Below are positions 19,346 to 28,143 of a DNA stretch of 64,000 nt, piece after piece; the stretch's first letter is position 1; every line of letters begins with the position of its first letter. The notes below the pieces were generated by a model. It had not been told where the DNA came from. It did no database searches and was given only the letters and a program-made list of their open reading frames with translations. Both the position numbers and the translations under genes were made by a program. The DNA lies in contig JBMFVE010000003.1 in the NCBI GenBank assembly GCA_049966155.1, positions 124,001 to 188,000 on the forward strand. The letters are read 5' to 3'. Source of the DNA: JBMFVE01 sp049966155. GTDB lineage: Bacteria; Bacteroidota; Ignavibacteria; Kryptoniales; JAKASW01.

Positions 19346-19419
19346 AAATGTCTGCACTCCCTTCTTTCCTTTGATTTTTCGTCACATTTGGTTAGATTTT
19401 TCAAAACAAGAACTAAAAA

Positions 19420-19776
19420 ATGCTGACAAATTATATCCCGATTTTCTTGATGATTGGTTTTGCGGCACTTATTGGAATAGTTATGGCCAACATAAACCGC
19501 TTTTTTGGCCCCAGTCATCCTACTTCTGAAAAAGTGACTACATATGAAAGTGGGATGGAACCAATTAGAATGGCACGGGACCGATTCACTGTCCGATTTT
19601 ACCTTATTGCGATATTGTTCATCCTGTTTGATGTGGAAATCGTTTTTATGTACCCCTGGGCTGTGAACTTTATTGGACTGGGATGGTTTGGATTTATTGA
19701 GATGCTTGTGTTCATAGGGATTCTTCTGGTAGGATACTACTATGTGATCAGGAAAGGAGCTTTGAAATGGCAGTAA
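19420..19776 (+). CDS. nuoA: NADH-quinone oxidoreductase subunit A
   Basis: 118 residues, three membrane helices, with the family block YESGMEPIRMARDRFTVRFY and FDVEIVFMYPW. A membrane subunit of respiratory complex I near the quinone channel. First gene of nuoABCDEF; overlaps nuoB by 10 bases. Confidence 0.93.
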   Translation: MLTNYIPIFLMIGFAALIGIVMANINRFFGPSHPTSEKVTTYESGMEPIRMARDRFTVRFYLIAILFILFDVEIVFMYPWAVNFIGLGWFGFIEMLVFIGILLVGYYYVIRKGALKWQ

Positions 19777-20270
19777 ATAGATTAAATCAGGATGAGGGAT
19801 TTGTCACAACTCGCATTGATGCATTGTTGAATTGGTCTTTGAAAAATTCTCTCTGGCCGATGCCTTTGGGAATTTCCTGCTGTGCAATTGAAATGATGGC
19901 ATTTGCGGGTCCGCGCTTCGATGTGGCAAGATTTGGAGCTGAAGTCTTTAGATTCTCACCAAGGCAAAGCGATTTGCTCATTGTTGCCGGAACAACTACT
20001 TACAAGATGGCAAGAGTGGTAAGGAAGATTTACGATCAGATGCCCGACCCCAAATGGGTGATTTCCATGGGTGTTTGTGCATCGAGCGGAGGGATGTACC
20101 GCTCGTATCCTGTGGTTCAGGGAATAGACCAGTTTGTTCCGGTTGACGTGTATGTTGCCGGTTGTCCGCCACGGCCAGACTCTCTTCTTAAGGCCCTGAT
20201 GGAAATTCAAAAAAAAGTGGAGACGGGTAAGGTTAAAATTGACGAACGCGAAAAAGTATTTGTAGGGTAA
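19767..20270 (+). CDS. nuoB: NADH-quinone oxidoreductase subunit B
   Basis: 167 residues, carries the terminal cluster N2 that hands electrons to quinone. The four Cys ligands are seen: the tandem pair in GISCCAIEMM, one in VCASSGGMYRSY, one in AGCPPRPD. Overlaps nuoA by 10 bases and precedes nuoC by 9 bases. Confidence 0.95.
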   Translation: MAVNRLNQDEGFVTTRIDALLNWSLKNSLWPMPLGISCCAIEMMAFAGPRFDVARFGAEVFRFSPRQSDLLIVAGTTTYKMARVVRKIYDQMPDPKWVISMGVCASSGGMYRSYPVVQGIDQFVPVDVYVAGCPPRPDSLLKALMEIQKKVETGKVKIDEREKVFVG

Positions 20271-20279
20271 GGAAATTCA

Positions 20280-20885
20280 ATGACACAATTGACAAATGAG
20301 TTCATTCTTGAAAAGCTAAAGGCGAAATTTGGAGATGAGATAGTCATGTTCGCAGGGATATCTCATAATATACCTGCATTGAGGGGAGAGCTGTCAATTG
20401 GAGTCCGCAGGAGTGCAATTGTTGATATCTGTAAGTTTCTGAGAGATGATCCAGATTTGCAATTCAATTATTTATCGGACTTGTGCGGAGCTGACATGAA
20501 AAACTTTTCTGAAGGTAATCCTCTTGGTGATGATAGGGTATACCGAAAGGCCTATCTGGCAGTAGAGCATTCCGATTTACCGGAGCCTGTGCCTGATGAA
20601 GAACGGTTTCGTGTGATATATATATTGACATCGCTTCCAAATAAATATAGAATCCGATTAGTTGTATCAGTTGACGGTACGAAGCCTGTTTGTCCTAGTA
20701 TCACATCCGTTTACCCCGCAGCTAACTGGGCTGAGCGCGAAGCGTTTGATATGTATGGAATCGTGTTTGAAGGTCATCCTGATCTCAGGCGTATGTATAT
20801 GCCGGAGGACTTTGAATATTATCCTTTGCGGAAGGAGTTTCCGTTGATGGGGATTCCGGGATCGATTCCTCTGCCGCCTAAGTAA
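20280..20885 (+). CDS. nuoC: NADH-quinone oxidoreductase subunit C
   Basis: 201 residues, the 30-kDa peripheral arm subunit, with the signature ITSVYPAANWAEREAFDMYG followed by HPDLRRMYMPEDFEYYPLRK. It is separate from nuoD, not fused as in Escherichia coli. Confidence 0.95.
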   Translation: MTQLTNEFILEKLKAKFGDEIVMFAGISHNIPALRGELSIGVRRSAIVDICKFLRDDPDLQFNYLSDLCGADMKNFSEGNPLGDDRVYRKAYLAVEHSDLPEPVPDEERFRVIYILTSLPNKYRIRLVVSVDGTKPVCPSITSVYPAANWAEREAFDMYGIVFEGHPDLRRMYMPEDFEYYPLRKEFPLMGIPGSIPLPPK

Positions 20886-20901
20886 AAAGGTGCAAATCAC
20901 A

Positions 20902-22158
20902 ATGGACAATTTTAACAAAGATAAGCAAGAAGTGTCACAAATTTTGAAGGCCCTGGAAGGTCGGGACGTTGACTTATCTGTAGGGGATCCGTTAGACAAT
21001 TATATGATTTTAAATATGGGTCCACAGCACCCTGCTACTCATGGTGTTTTGAGGCTCCTGCTTAAACTCGACGGGGAAACTGTAGTGGATTGTATTCCTG
21101 AGCTTGGATACCTTCATCGTGGATATGAAAAACTTGCGGAAAACTGTACTTATCATGAGTTTATTCCTCATACTGATCGGCTTGATTATATTTCACCTTT
21201 AGCAAATAATGTCGGTTACGTGATGGCCGTTGAAAACGCAGCAGGCGTTGAAGTGCCACCACGTGCGCAGTACATTCGTGTCGTTGCGGCAGAACTGGCC
21301 AGAATATCCTCTCATTTGATGGCAATAGGTTCAACTGCAATGGATGTTGGAGCATTGACGGTCTTTCTATGGGCATTTCGCGAGCGGGAAAAACTTTATG
21401 ATATATTTGACCTCCTGACGGGTGTCAGATTTACCACAAGCTACACCAGGATTGGTGGAGTTGCTCAAGACATCAGCAGTGAGGCAATAGCGGCGATAAA
21501 CAGATTCCTGGATGATTTCCCACGCAACCTCAACGAGATGAAAAAGATGTTGAATCGAAATAGAATTTTTCTTGACAGAACTGTCGGTGTCGGTGTTATA
21601 TCTAAAGAAATGGCAATTTCGATAGGTTTCAGTGGGCCGAATTTACGCGGTTGCGGGGTGGATTATGATGTGAGAAGATATTTTCCATACCTCGTTTATG
21701 ACAAGATGGATTTCAATGTGATCACTGAAAATGATGGCGATACTTTTTCGCGTTATATGGTGCGAATTCGTGAAATGGAAGAAAGCGCCGGGATAGTTCG
21801 TCAGGCAATTGAAAAGATGCCCCAGGGAGCGGTGAAAGCTGAAATGCCCAAGCGGGTCTTGCCGACCAAGGAGCGTGTTTATAATAAAATGGAAGAGTTA
21901 ATCCATGATTTTGTCCTGATCAATGACGGCATAAATCCTCCTGTTGGTGAAACTTACACTGCAATTGAAGGTTCAAAAGGAGAACTTGGATTTTACATTG
22001 TTAGTGATGGGAGCGGATATCCCTGGCGTATGAAGATCAGGTCTCCTTCATTTTACAATCTGCAGGCCTTACCAATTTTACTAAAAGGTCAAATGGTTTC
22101 CGATGTTGTTGCCATTATCGGCAGTATTGACCCAATAATGGGTGAAGCAGATAAGTAA
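20902..22158 (+). CDS. nuoD: NADH-quinone oxidoreductase subunit D
   Basis: 418 residues, the 49-kDa subunit lining the quinone site. It shows NMGPQHPATHGVLR near the N-terminus, with the His that contacts quinone, then LGYLHRGYEK and RIGGVAQDI, and ends in SIDPIMGEADK. The start is ATG 20902, with AAGGTG upstream; GTG 20890 is an in-frame alternative. The 3' end is 10 bases from nuoE. Confidence 0.95.
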   Translation: MDNFNKDKQEVSQILKALEGRDVDLSVGDPLDNYMILNMGPQHPATHGVLRLLLKLDGETVVDCIPELGYLHRGYEKLAENCTYHEFIPHTDRLDYISPLANNVGYVMAVENAAGVEVPPRAQYIRVVAAELARISSHLMAIGSTAMDVGALTVFLWAFREREKLYDIFDLLTGVRFTTSYTRIGGVAQDISSEAIAAINRFLDDFPRNLNEMKKMLNRNRIFLDRTVGVGVISKEMAISIGFSGPNLRGCGVDYDVRRYFPYLVYDKMDFNVITENDGDTFSRYMVRIREMEESAGIVRQAIEKMPQGAVKAEMPKRVLPTKERVYNKMEELIHDFVLINDGINPPVGETYTAIEGSKGELGFYIVSDGSGYPWRMKIRSPSFYNLQALPILLKGQMVSDVVAIIGSIDPIMGEADK

Positions 22159-22168
22159 AGGGATCGCA

Positions 22169-22645
22169 ATGTTTACAGAAGAGAATTTAAAAAGGGTTGA
22201 GGAACTAAAGAGACGATATCCCGAGCCTCAGGGTGCACTTCTGCAGGTCCTCTGGCTGGCACAGGAACAATTTGGCTGGATATCTGAGGAAATTATGCAC
22301 TACGTTGCAGACCTCCTTCAGTTGCCATACAGCCAAGTGCTTGGAGTCGTCAGTTTTTACACTATGTACAACCGTCAACCTGTTGGCAGGTACCATATAC
22401 AGGTTTGCACCAATGTCTCATGCATGCTTCTTGGTTCTGAAACGATTGTTGAGCATTTGCAAAAGCGACTCGGAATAAAGGTTGGTGAGACAACTGCAGA
22501 TCGCCTATTCACATTGAGTGAAGTCGAATGTCTTGGCTCATGCGGTACAGCTCCAGTAATGCAGGTGAACGAGGATTACTATGAAAATCTTACCGTGGAC
22601 AAGCTAGATAAACTGATTGATGAATTTAAAAAACAGGCTCAGTAG
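22169..22645 (+). CDS. nuoE: NADH-quinone oxidoreductase subunit E
   Basis: 158 residues, thioredoxin-like subunit of the NADH module that holds a 2Fe-2S cluster. Ligands are the C-x4-C in VCTNVSC and C-x3-C in ECLGSC. Start at ATG 22169; GTG 22142 in frame would overlap nuoD. Confidence 0.94.
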   Translation: MFTEENLKRVEELKRRYPEPQGALLQVLWLAQEQFGWISEEIMHYVADLLQLPYSQVLGVVSFYTMYNRQPVGRYHIQVCTNVSCMLLGSETIVEHLQKRLGIKVGETTADRLFTLSEVECLGSCGTAPVMQVNEDYYENLTVDKLDKLIDEFKKQAQ

Positions 22646-22647
22646 AA

Positions 22648-23952
22648 ATGTCTGAATCCACAACTACACCTCAGTCCGAATCTATGGAAAGCGGTGATTT
22701 GAAAATTATTCTTCCTGATATTCCAGATTATCATCTTATTGAAGTATACGAAAGTTACGGTGGATATGGGGCTTTAAGAAAGGCCCTGTCGATGACGCCT
22801 GAGGCTGTGACTGAAGAGGTGAAAAAGTCAAATTTGCGTGGGCGAGGAGGTGCAGCATTCCCGACCGGTTTAAAATGGACCTTTATGCCCAGGCAAACGG
22901 ATAAGCCAAAGTTTCTTGCAGTCAACGCTGATGAAAGTGAACCCGGTTCATTTAAAGACAGGCAGATACTTGAGTTCAACCCACATCAGTTAATTGAAGG
23001 GATATTGATTGCCTGTTATGCAATGGGAGTGAGGACAGCTTATGTCTATATCAGGGGAGAATATATTAAATGGGCAAGGTTGCTTCAGAAGGCGATTGAC
23101 GATGCATATGCCAGGGGATTCATTGGTGAGAACATTCTGGGGTCGAGCTTTTCAACAAATATTTATATTCATAGAGGTGCAGGCGCATACATTTGCGGCG
23201 AGGAATCGGCACTTATGGAGTCAATAGAGGGCAAACGAGGTTATCCTCGTGTTAAGCCCCCATTTCCTGCTCAATTTGGGTTATGGGGCTGTCCAACAAC
23301 AATAAACAATGTGGAAACAATAACTAATGTACCTGTAATTATTAACAGAGGCGGTGAATGGTATTCAAAGATTGGCGCAGCAAAGCACCCAGGTACCCTT
23401 TTGTTTGGGATAAGCGGTCATGTCAATCGCCCGGGAATTTACGAGTTGCCCACAGGTGTTTTGCTCACCGACCTGATATATAAATACGGAGGTGGGGTTC
23501 GGGGAAACAAAAGGGTTAAGATGGTCATTCCGGGCGGCACCTCAATGCCTCCTATCCGTGGTGATCAGATTGAAAATGTAAGGATGGATGCTGAATCCCT
23601 CAAATCTGTCGGGAGTTCAATTGGCACCGGCGGGGTCATTGTGATGGATGAGGACACGCAATTGTTAAAGGTCCTTGCCCGCATAGCAAAATTTTACTGG
23701 CATGAGTCGTGCGGACAATGCACCCCATGTAGAGAAGGGACTGGGTGGATGTTTAAGGTTCTTAAACGGCTTTCAGAGGGGCGTGGGAACCCGGCTGACC
23801 TCGACCTGCTTGTGAGTGTAGCAAATAACATAGAGGGGAATACTGTTTGTGCTTTAGGCGACGCAGCTGCTTGGCCTGTTAAGTTCACAATCCAGAGATT
23901 CCGGAAAGAGCTCGAAGAAGAAATCAGCCAGATTGCCAGGGGCCTGGATTAG
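22648..23952 (+). CDS. nuoF: NADH-quinone oxidoreductase subunit F
   Basis: 434 residues, binds NADH, FMN and a 4Fe-4S cluster. NADH loop RGRGGAAFPTGLKW near 65, FMN loop ADESEPGSFKDR, GAYICGEESAL, and cluster ligands in ESCGQCTPC plus the distal Cys in NTVCALGDAAAW. It is the last complex I gene here: nuoG and the pump subunits nuoH-N are not in the window, so they must lie elsewhere. Confidence 0.96.
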   Translation: MSESTTTPQSESMESGDLKIILPDIPDYHLIEVYESYGGYGALRKALSMTPEAVTEEVKKSNLRGRGGAAFPTGLKWTFMPRQTDKPKFLAVNADESEPGSFKDRQILEFNPHQLIEGILIACYAMGVRTAYVYIRGEYIKWARLLQKAIDDAYARGFIGENILGSSFSTNIYIHRGAGAYICGEESALMESIEGKRGYPRVKPPFPAQFGLWGCPTTINNVETITNVPVIINRGGEWYSKIGAAKHPGTLLFGISGHVNRPGIYELPTGVLLTDLIYKYGGGVRGNKRVKMVIPGGTSMPPIRGDQIENVRMDAESLKSVGSSIGTGGVIVMDEDTQLLKVLARIAKFYWHESCGQCTPCREGTGWMFKVLKRLSEGRGNPADLDLLVSVANNIEGNTVCALGDAAAWPVKFTIQRFRKELEEEISQIARGLD

Positions 23953-23954
23953 GA

Positions 23955-23998
23955 TTCAAAATTAGCACAGAGGTATTTTTTCAGATGCTAATTTTGAA
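23955..23998 (+). repeat. Perfect 13-bp inverted repeat after nuoF
   Basis: TTCAAAATTAGCA (23955-23967) and its exact complement TGCTAATTTTGAA (23986-23998) flank an 18-base spacer that contains a run of six T. It starts three bases after the nuoF stop. A hairpin here could stabilise or end the nuo transcript, but no T-tract follows, so it is not a standard terminator. Operator or processing site are alternatives. Confidence 0.6.
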
Positions 23999-24067
23999 GC
24001 CAATGCAGGAAATTGCTTCACAAAGTGCATATTCCTATATTTTATCGAAACAGAGGAGATAGTTGAG

Positions 24068-25165
24068 GTGAATGCAAGACTCACGGAATTGCATAAAAGT
24101 ATGGGAGCACAGATGGAGGAATTCGGTGGCTTTGTTCTGCCTTCTGTGTACTCTTCGATTGAAAATGAATACTCCATGGCAAGGCGGTCGGCTGTCTTCT
24201 TTGATTTGTCTCATTTTGGAAGGCTGCGTTTGAAAGGGAAAGACTCTGCCGATCTTCTGAATCGACTTGTGACAAATGATCTCAGGGGAATGCGGCCAGG
24301 AATGGGGAAGCAGGCGTTTTTTACAACTGAGAAAGGGCGTGTGATAGATCTTTGCACCATATATGTCATGTCTGAAAGTATCCTTGTCTTAACAAGCCCG
24401 GGAAATTCTGAGAATGTGAAAAAGTGGATTGAGAAATTTATTGTGAATGAGGATGTTCTTGTTGAAGACGTTACCCTTTCTTTTCCAATGTTTTATATTG
24501 CAGGTACGTATGCTGCCAATTTTGTGAAGGAAATGGCACACTCAAGCTATAAAAGCTTTCTTGACGTATCACGTATGCCGAAATCAAACTTTATCAGGAC
24601 TTTTCTGGGAGGAATACATGTTTTCCTTTCCAGGAGCGACATGATTATGAAAAATGGATATTTAATGACTGTGGATTCATCCAATGCTGAGGAGGTATGG
24701 AACAATCTCAACCGTGCTGCGTCCAAATTCGGAGCTGCTCCGGCAGGAATCAGCACTTTTGAAATACTCAGAGTTGAAAACGGCACACCTGTTTATCCAT
24801 ATGAACTCAACGACAACGCGTTCCCTCCTGAGCTGAACGTGTTTGATGCAATAAGTTTTACAAAAGGATGTTATGTTGGACAGGAAGTGATATCCAGGAT
24901 GCAGGTTCATGATAAAGTGCGCAGGAGACTGGTTGGTTTTGTATCGGCAACCAAAGTTCCACGAGGATCAAAAATTTTTTCTGCAAATTCATTGGAGACC
25001 GAAGCAGGCGTTGTCACATCCAGTGTAAAGTCGCCGGGTCTGAACAATCATCTGTCATTGGCTTTTGTAACGGTTCAGAAATTTCTGTCAGGCGAGAGTT
25101 TTTTTGCCAACGCTGGAAACAAAAACATAGAAATGCAGATTTCAACACTGCCTTTCATTGTTTGA
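24068..25165 (+). CDS. ygfZ: YgfZ/GcvT-like folate-binding protein
   Basis: 365 residues with the aminomethyltransferase fold and the diagnostic KGCYVGQE motif near 265-272, whose Cys marks YgfZ rather than GcvT. YgfZ (IBA57 in mitochondria) uses tetrahydrofolate in assembly or repair of some Fe-S enzymes. It lies after nuoF, whose product needs such clusters, though a gap with an inverted repeat separates them. Start GTG 24068 with GAGGAGA 8 to 14 bases upstream. The stop overlaps the next gene. Confidence 0.85.
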   Translation: MNARLTELHKSMGAQMEEFGGFVLPSVYSSIENEYSMARRSAVFFDLSHFGRLRLKGKDSADLLNRLVTNDLRGMRPGMGKQAFFTTEKGRVIDLCTIYVMSESILVLTSPGNSENVKKWIEKFIVNEDVLVEDVTLSFPMFYIAGTYAANFVKEMAHSSYKSFLDVSRMPKSNFIRTFLGGIHVFLSRSDMIMKNGYLMTVDSSNAEEVWNNLNRAASKFGAAPAGISTFEILRVENGTPVYPYELNDNAFPPELNVFDAISFTKGCYVGQEVISRMQVHDKVRRRLVGFVSATKVPRGSKIFSANSLETEAGVVTSSVKSPGLNNHLSLAFVTVQKFLSGESFFANAGNKNIEMQISTLPFIV

Positions 25166-25664
25166 GGCCTTTTTGGAACAAATTAAAATAACTGTTGCCG
25201 AAAATAAAGAGAAAGTTTACGCGGAGTTATTACCCCAACTGGAGTCTCTGGTTGCCGGGGAACCAGACTTCATTGCTAATCTGGCTAATCTCGCTGCGGC
25301 CCTGAAACAATCTCTCAATTATGCTTCCTGGGTTGGTTTTTATCTCTTGAAGGAAAATGAATTGGTCTTGGGTCCTTTTCAGGGCAAGGTGGCATGTACG
25401 AGAATTAAAATGGGATCGGGCGTTTGCGGGACAGCAGCCGCAAAAAAAGAAATAGTTATTGTTCCTAACGTATATGAATTTCCGGGCCACATTTTTTGTG
25501 ATCCGGATTCAAAAAGCGAGATTGTAATTCCCTTAATAAAGGATCAAACTCTCTTTGGTGTGCTTGATCTGGATAGCTCTGATTACAACTGCTTCAATTC
25601 TGTGGACGCAATCTATTTGCAACAAGTAGCGGCAATTGTAAGTCGCGTTTACTATGGGGGATAA
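25158..25664 (+). CDS. Free methionine-(R)-sulfoxide reductase (GAF domain)
   Basis: 168 residues, a single GAF domain. The fRMsr pattern is complete: LGPFQGKVACTRI, GSGVCGTAA, FPGHIFCD and SEIVIPL, with all three Cys used in catalysis. It reduces free Met-R-sulfoxide with thioredoxin. The start is TTG 25158, overlapping the ygfZ stop; a TTG five codons later is possible. It overlaps the SDR gene by 11 bases. Confidence 0.87.
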   Translation: MFEAFLEQIKITVAENKEKVYAELLPQLESLVAGEPDFIANLANLAAALKQSLNYASWVGFYLLKENELVLGPFQGKVACTRIKMGSGVCGTAAAKKEIVIVPNVYEFPGHIFCDPDSKSEIVIPLIKDQTLFGVLDLDSSDYNCFNSVDAIYLQQVAAIVSRVYYGG

Positions 25665-26400
25665 ATCAGTAGGTAAAGGGAGGCCAGTTGCATTGGTCAC
25701 AGGTAGCGGCCGAAGGCTTGGTAAACAAATTGCACTTGCTCTTGCAAAAGACGGTTGGGATATTGTAGTGAATTATAACCATTCAGAAGGTTCTGCAATG
25801 GAAGTCATGCAGAGCATCTTAAACCTTGGTGTAAATTGTGTCGCCTTGAAGGCCGATATTAAAGATTCGAAACAGGTCGACACGATGTTCAGCAATGCGC
25901 TGAAAACATTCGGAAGGATAGACCTACTTGTTAATAATGCCGCTATTTTTCCGCCGCCGGTAAAGTTTGAAGAAATTTCTGATGAACTCTGGGCATCTGT
26001 CCTCGATACAAACCTGACCGGTCAATTTTACTGTGCTCGCGCTGCTGCAAGGATCATGGCGGAAAAAGGCGGCAGGATTATAAATGTCGCTTCCCTGGGC
26101 GGCCTGCAGGTCTGGCAGGACCACATCGCCTACAATGTGGCGAAAGCTGGCGTTATAATGTTAACAAAGGCGATGGCAAAAGCTCTTGCGCCTAAAATTA
26201 CGGTCAATGCAGTTGCTCCGGGAACAATCATAATAAAAGATGAAGAATCAGGAAAGATCAAGCACATCGAAGAAGAGAAAATTCCCCTGAAGCGCTATGG
26301 CAGGCCTGAGGACATTAAAGAGGCGGTGTTGTATCTGGCTCATGCTGATTACGTAACAGGACAGGTGCTGGTAGTGGATGGAGGACGAGCTATACTGTAA
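25654..26400 (+). CDS. Short-chain dehydrogenase/reductase
   Basis: 248 residues. Cofactor motif TGSGRRLG near 16, NNAA near 91, catalytic Ser in INVASLGG and YNVAK (Tyr and Lys). The Arg-Arg-Leu after the glycine loop is usual in NADP-dependent pteridine reductase-like and FabG-like enzymes. Substrate cannot be told. It overlaps the sulfoxide reductase gene, so co-translation is likely. Confidence 0.82.
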   Translation: MGDKSVGKGRPVALVTGSGRRLGKQIALALAKDGWDIVVNYNHSEGSAMEVMQSILNLGVNCVALKADIKDSKQVDTMFSNALKTFGRIDLLVNNAAIFPPPVKFEEISDELWASVLDTNLTGQFYCARAAARIMAEKGGRIINVASLGGLQVWQDHIAYNVAKAGVIMLTKAMAKALAPKITVNAVAPGTIIIKDEESGKIKHIEEEKIPLKRYGRPEDIKEAVLYLAHADYVTGQVLVVDGGRAIL

Positions 26401-26452
26401 TTCCTTTTCCAGTGCATAAACCCATATTATGAAGATTTCAAACCATTAAAAA

Positions 26453-27283
26453 ATGTCAGGAAAAGCTTACAAGAACATAGAATTCCTTAATAGCCCAGAG
26501 GCAAGGGTGATCAGAATATTGGCTGAATATCTTGAACCACAAACCAGGTTCAGGCGTCTCAATATAAAAGACACCATTGTGTTCTTCGGGTCGGCCCGTA
26601 CTCTTCCGCTTCGCGAGGCGCAGCGCCGTTTGAAGGAGGCTGAAAAAAATATGGAACTTTCAAAAAAACAGGGTGATAGAAACGCAATGCGCCGCGCCGA
26701 AGCAGAATTAGCACACAGTATGAGTATATTGCAAATGTCTCGTTATTATGAAGACGCCTCGAGGCTGAGTGAAATGTTGACTGAGTGGTCAAAAGGCCTT
26801 GGGAAGGTGAATGAGCAGCGCTTCGTTGTTTGCTCTGGAGGTGGACCTGGTATAATGCAGGCAGCGAATAAAGGGGCAAAAAAGGCCGGGGGATTGTCAA
26901 TTGGGCTCAACATAAGTTTGCCGAAAGAGCAATTCCCGAACCCATACATTACACCGGATCTTAACTTTGAGTTTCACTACTTTTTCATGAGGAAATTCTG
27001 GTTTGTTTATCTTGCAAAAGCCCTTGTGATTTTTCCGGGTGGTTTTGGGACCCTTGACGAATTAATGGAAGTTTTGACGCTTTTGCAAACTGGAAAAATA
27101 AAAAAGAAAATGACGGTGCTTATTTACGGAAGTGAATACTGGAAAAGAATAATAAATTTTAATGCAATGGTTGAAATGGGTGCAATCAGTAAGTCGGATC
27201 TCCGTTTATTCAAGTTCGCTGATGATCCTGTTACTGCGTTTGAATTTTTGACAAGAGAGTTAAAAAAGAATTACGATTTATGA
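26453..27283 (+). CDS. LOG family protein (Rossmann-fold nucleotide-binding)
   Basis: 276 residues. The LOG signature PGGFGTLDE and CSGGGPGIMQAANKGA are present; enzymes of this family cleave ribose-5-phosphate from nucleoside monophosphates. A charged helical stretch of about 65 residues (roughly 45-110, REAQRRLKEAEKN onward) is inserted after the first strand, so the protein is longer than the usual 180-220. It overlaps the next gene by 4 bases. Confidence 0.85.
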   Translation: MSGKAYKNIEFLNSPEARVIRILAEYLEPQTRFRRLNIKDTIVFFGSARTLPLREAQRRLKEAEKNMELSKKQGDRNAMRRAEAELAHSMSILQMSRYYEDASRLSEMLTEWSKGLGKVNEQRFVVCSGGGPGIMQAANKGAKKAGGLSIGLNISLPKEQFPNPYITPDLNFEFHYFFMRKFWFVYLAKALVIFPGGFGTLDELMEVLTLLQTGKIKKKMTVLIYGSEYWKRIINFNAMVEMGAISKSDLRLFKFADDPVTAFEFLTRELKKNYDL

Positions 27284-28143
27284 AACAAGGAGGATTTCAG
27301 AAAAAGTTCCGTGCTTTAATCAGGTTGTTAGATGAAGACGATCCACAAATCCTCTCAGTTGTGACTGCGGAACTAATTGCAAACAGAGATCAGGTTTCAC
27401 CAATGTTACATGAGGCAATAAATACTTCTGATTCACTTGTTCGTGTAAGAATAAAGGAAATTCTCGATGAAATAGAAAGTCTAAATTTAAAGGAGCAAAT
27501 TGAATCTTTAAGACAATACTTAAAGACAGAGGATTTCTCCCTGGAACGGGCGCTTCACCTTGTAGGCAGGATTTTTTATCCTAAAGCAGATTTTGTTGCT
27601 TTACAAGACGGTTTGTCTGAAATGGCAATTGGACTTAAAGATCGACTATCGAGCATTTACCAGCCGGCAGAGGTTATTGATACTGTGAATAAATTTTTTC
27701 TCAATGAAGTTGGTTTAAAGGGAAATGTTGAAAATTATCATGAGCTGGATAATAATATTATTTACCGTGTGCTCGAGAGAAAAAAGGGAATTCCGGTTTC
27801 ACTGTGCACTGTTTATATCCTTGTAGGGAGGAGATTGAATTTGCCAATTTTTGGCGTTGGTGCACCGGCACACTTCATGATTAAGTTTTTGTTCGACCGC
27901 ACTGAGATTTTCGTCGATGTTTTCAACAATGGAGTCGTGATGCTGCGAAGTGAAGCAGAACAATTTATTCGTTCAATGGGTTTTGAGCCTGAGGAACGTC
28001 ATCTGATGGCTGTCAATGACTATCAGATTCTGGCGCGAACATGTCGCAATATCAGTAGATCTCTTGAATTAAAGGGGGATTCATATAAGGCGAATCTTTT
28101 TATGGGCATTTCACTCGAAATTGAAAAGATGGTCCAAGTATGA
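27280..28143 (+). CDS. SirB1-like transglutaminase-fold protein
   Basis: 287 residues. The Transglut_core2 block GIPVSLCTVYILVGRRLNL, then GAPAHFMIKF and FVDVFNNG, gives a complete Cys-His-Asp set, so it may be a cysteine peptidase or amidase; function in the family is unknown. The first 100 residues look like short helical repeats. Overlaps both neighbours by 4 bases (ATGA), so it is tightly co-translated with the LOG and adenosyltransferase genes. Confidence 0.8.
   Translation: MKQGGFQKKFRALIRLLDEDDPQILSVVTAELIANRDQVSPMLHEAINTSDSLVRVRIKEILDEIESLNLKEQIESLRQYLKTEDFSLERALHLVGRIFYPKADFVALQDGLSEMAIGLKDRLSSIYQPAEVIDTVNKFFLNEVGLKGNVENYHELDNNIIYRVLERKKGIPVSLCTVYILVGRRLNLPIFGVGAPAHFMIKFLFDRTEIFVDVFNNGVVMLRSEAEQFIRSMGFEPEERHLMAVNDYQILARTCRNISRSLELKGDSYKANLFMGISLEIEKMVQV

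Noticed and set aside
23955..23998. Standard rho-independent terminator after nuoF
   Set aside because: The stem is A/T-rich and no T-run follows the second arm; kept as an inverted repeat only.
24068..25165. Glycine cleavage T protein (gcvT)
   Set aside because: The KGCYVGQE motif belongs to YgfZ, and no gcvH or gcvP is near.
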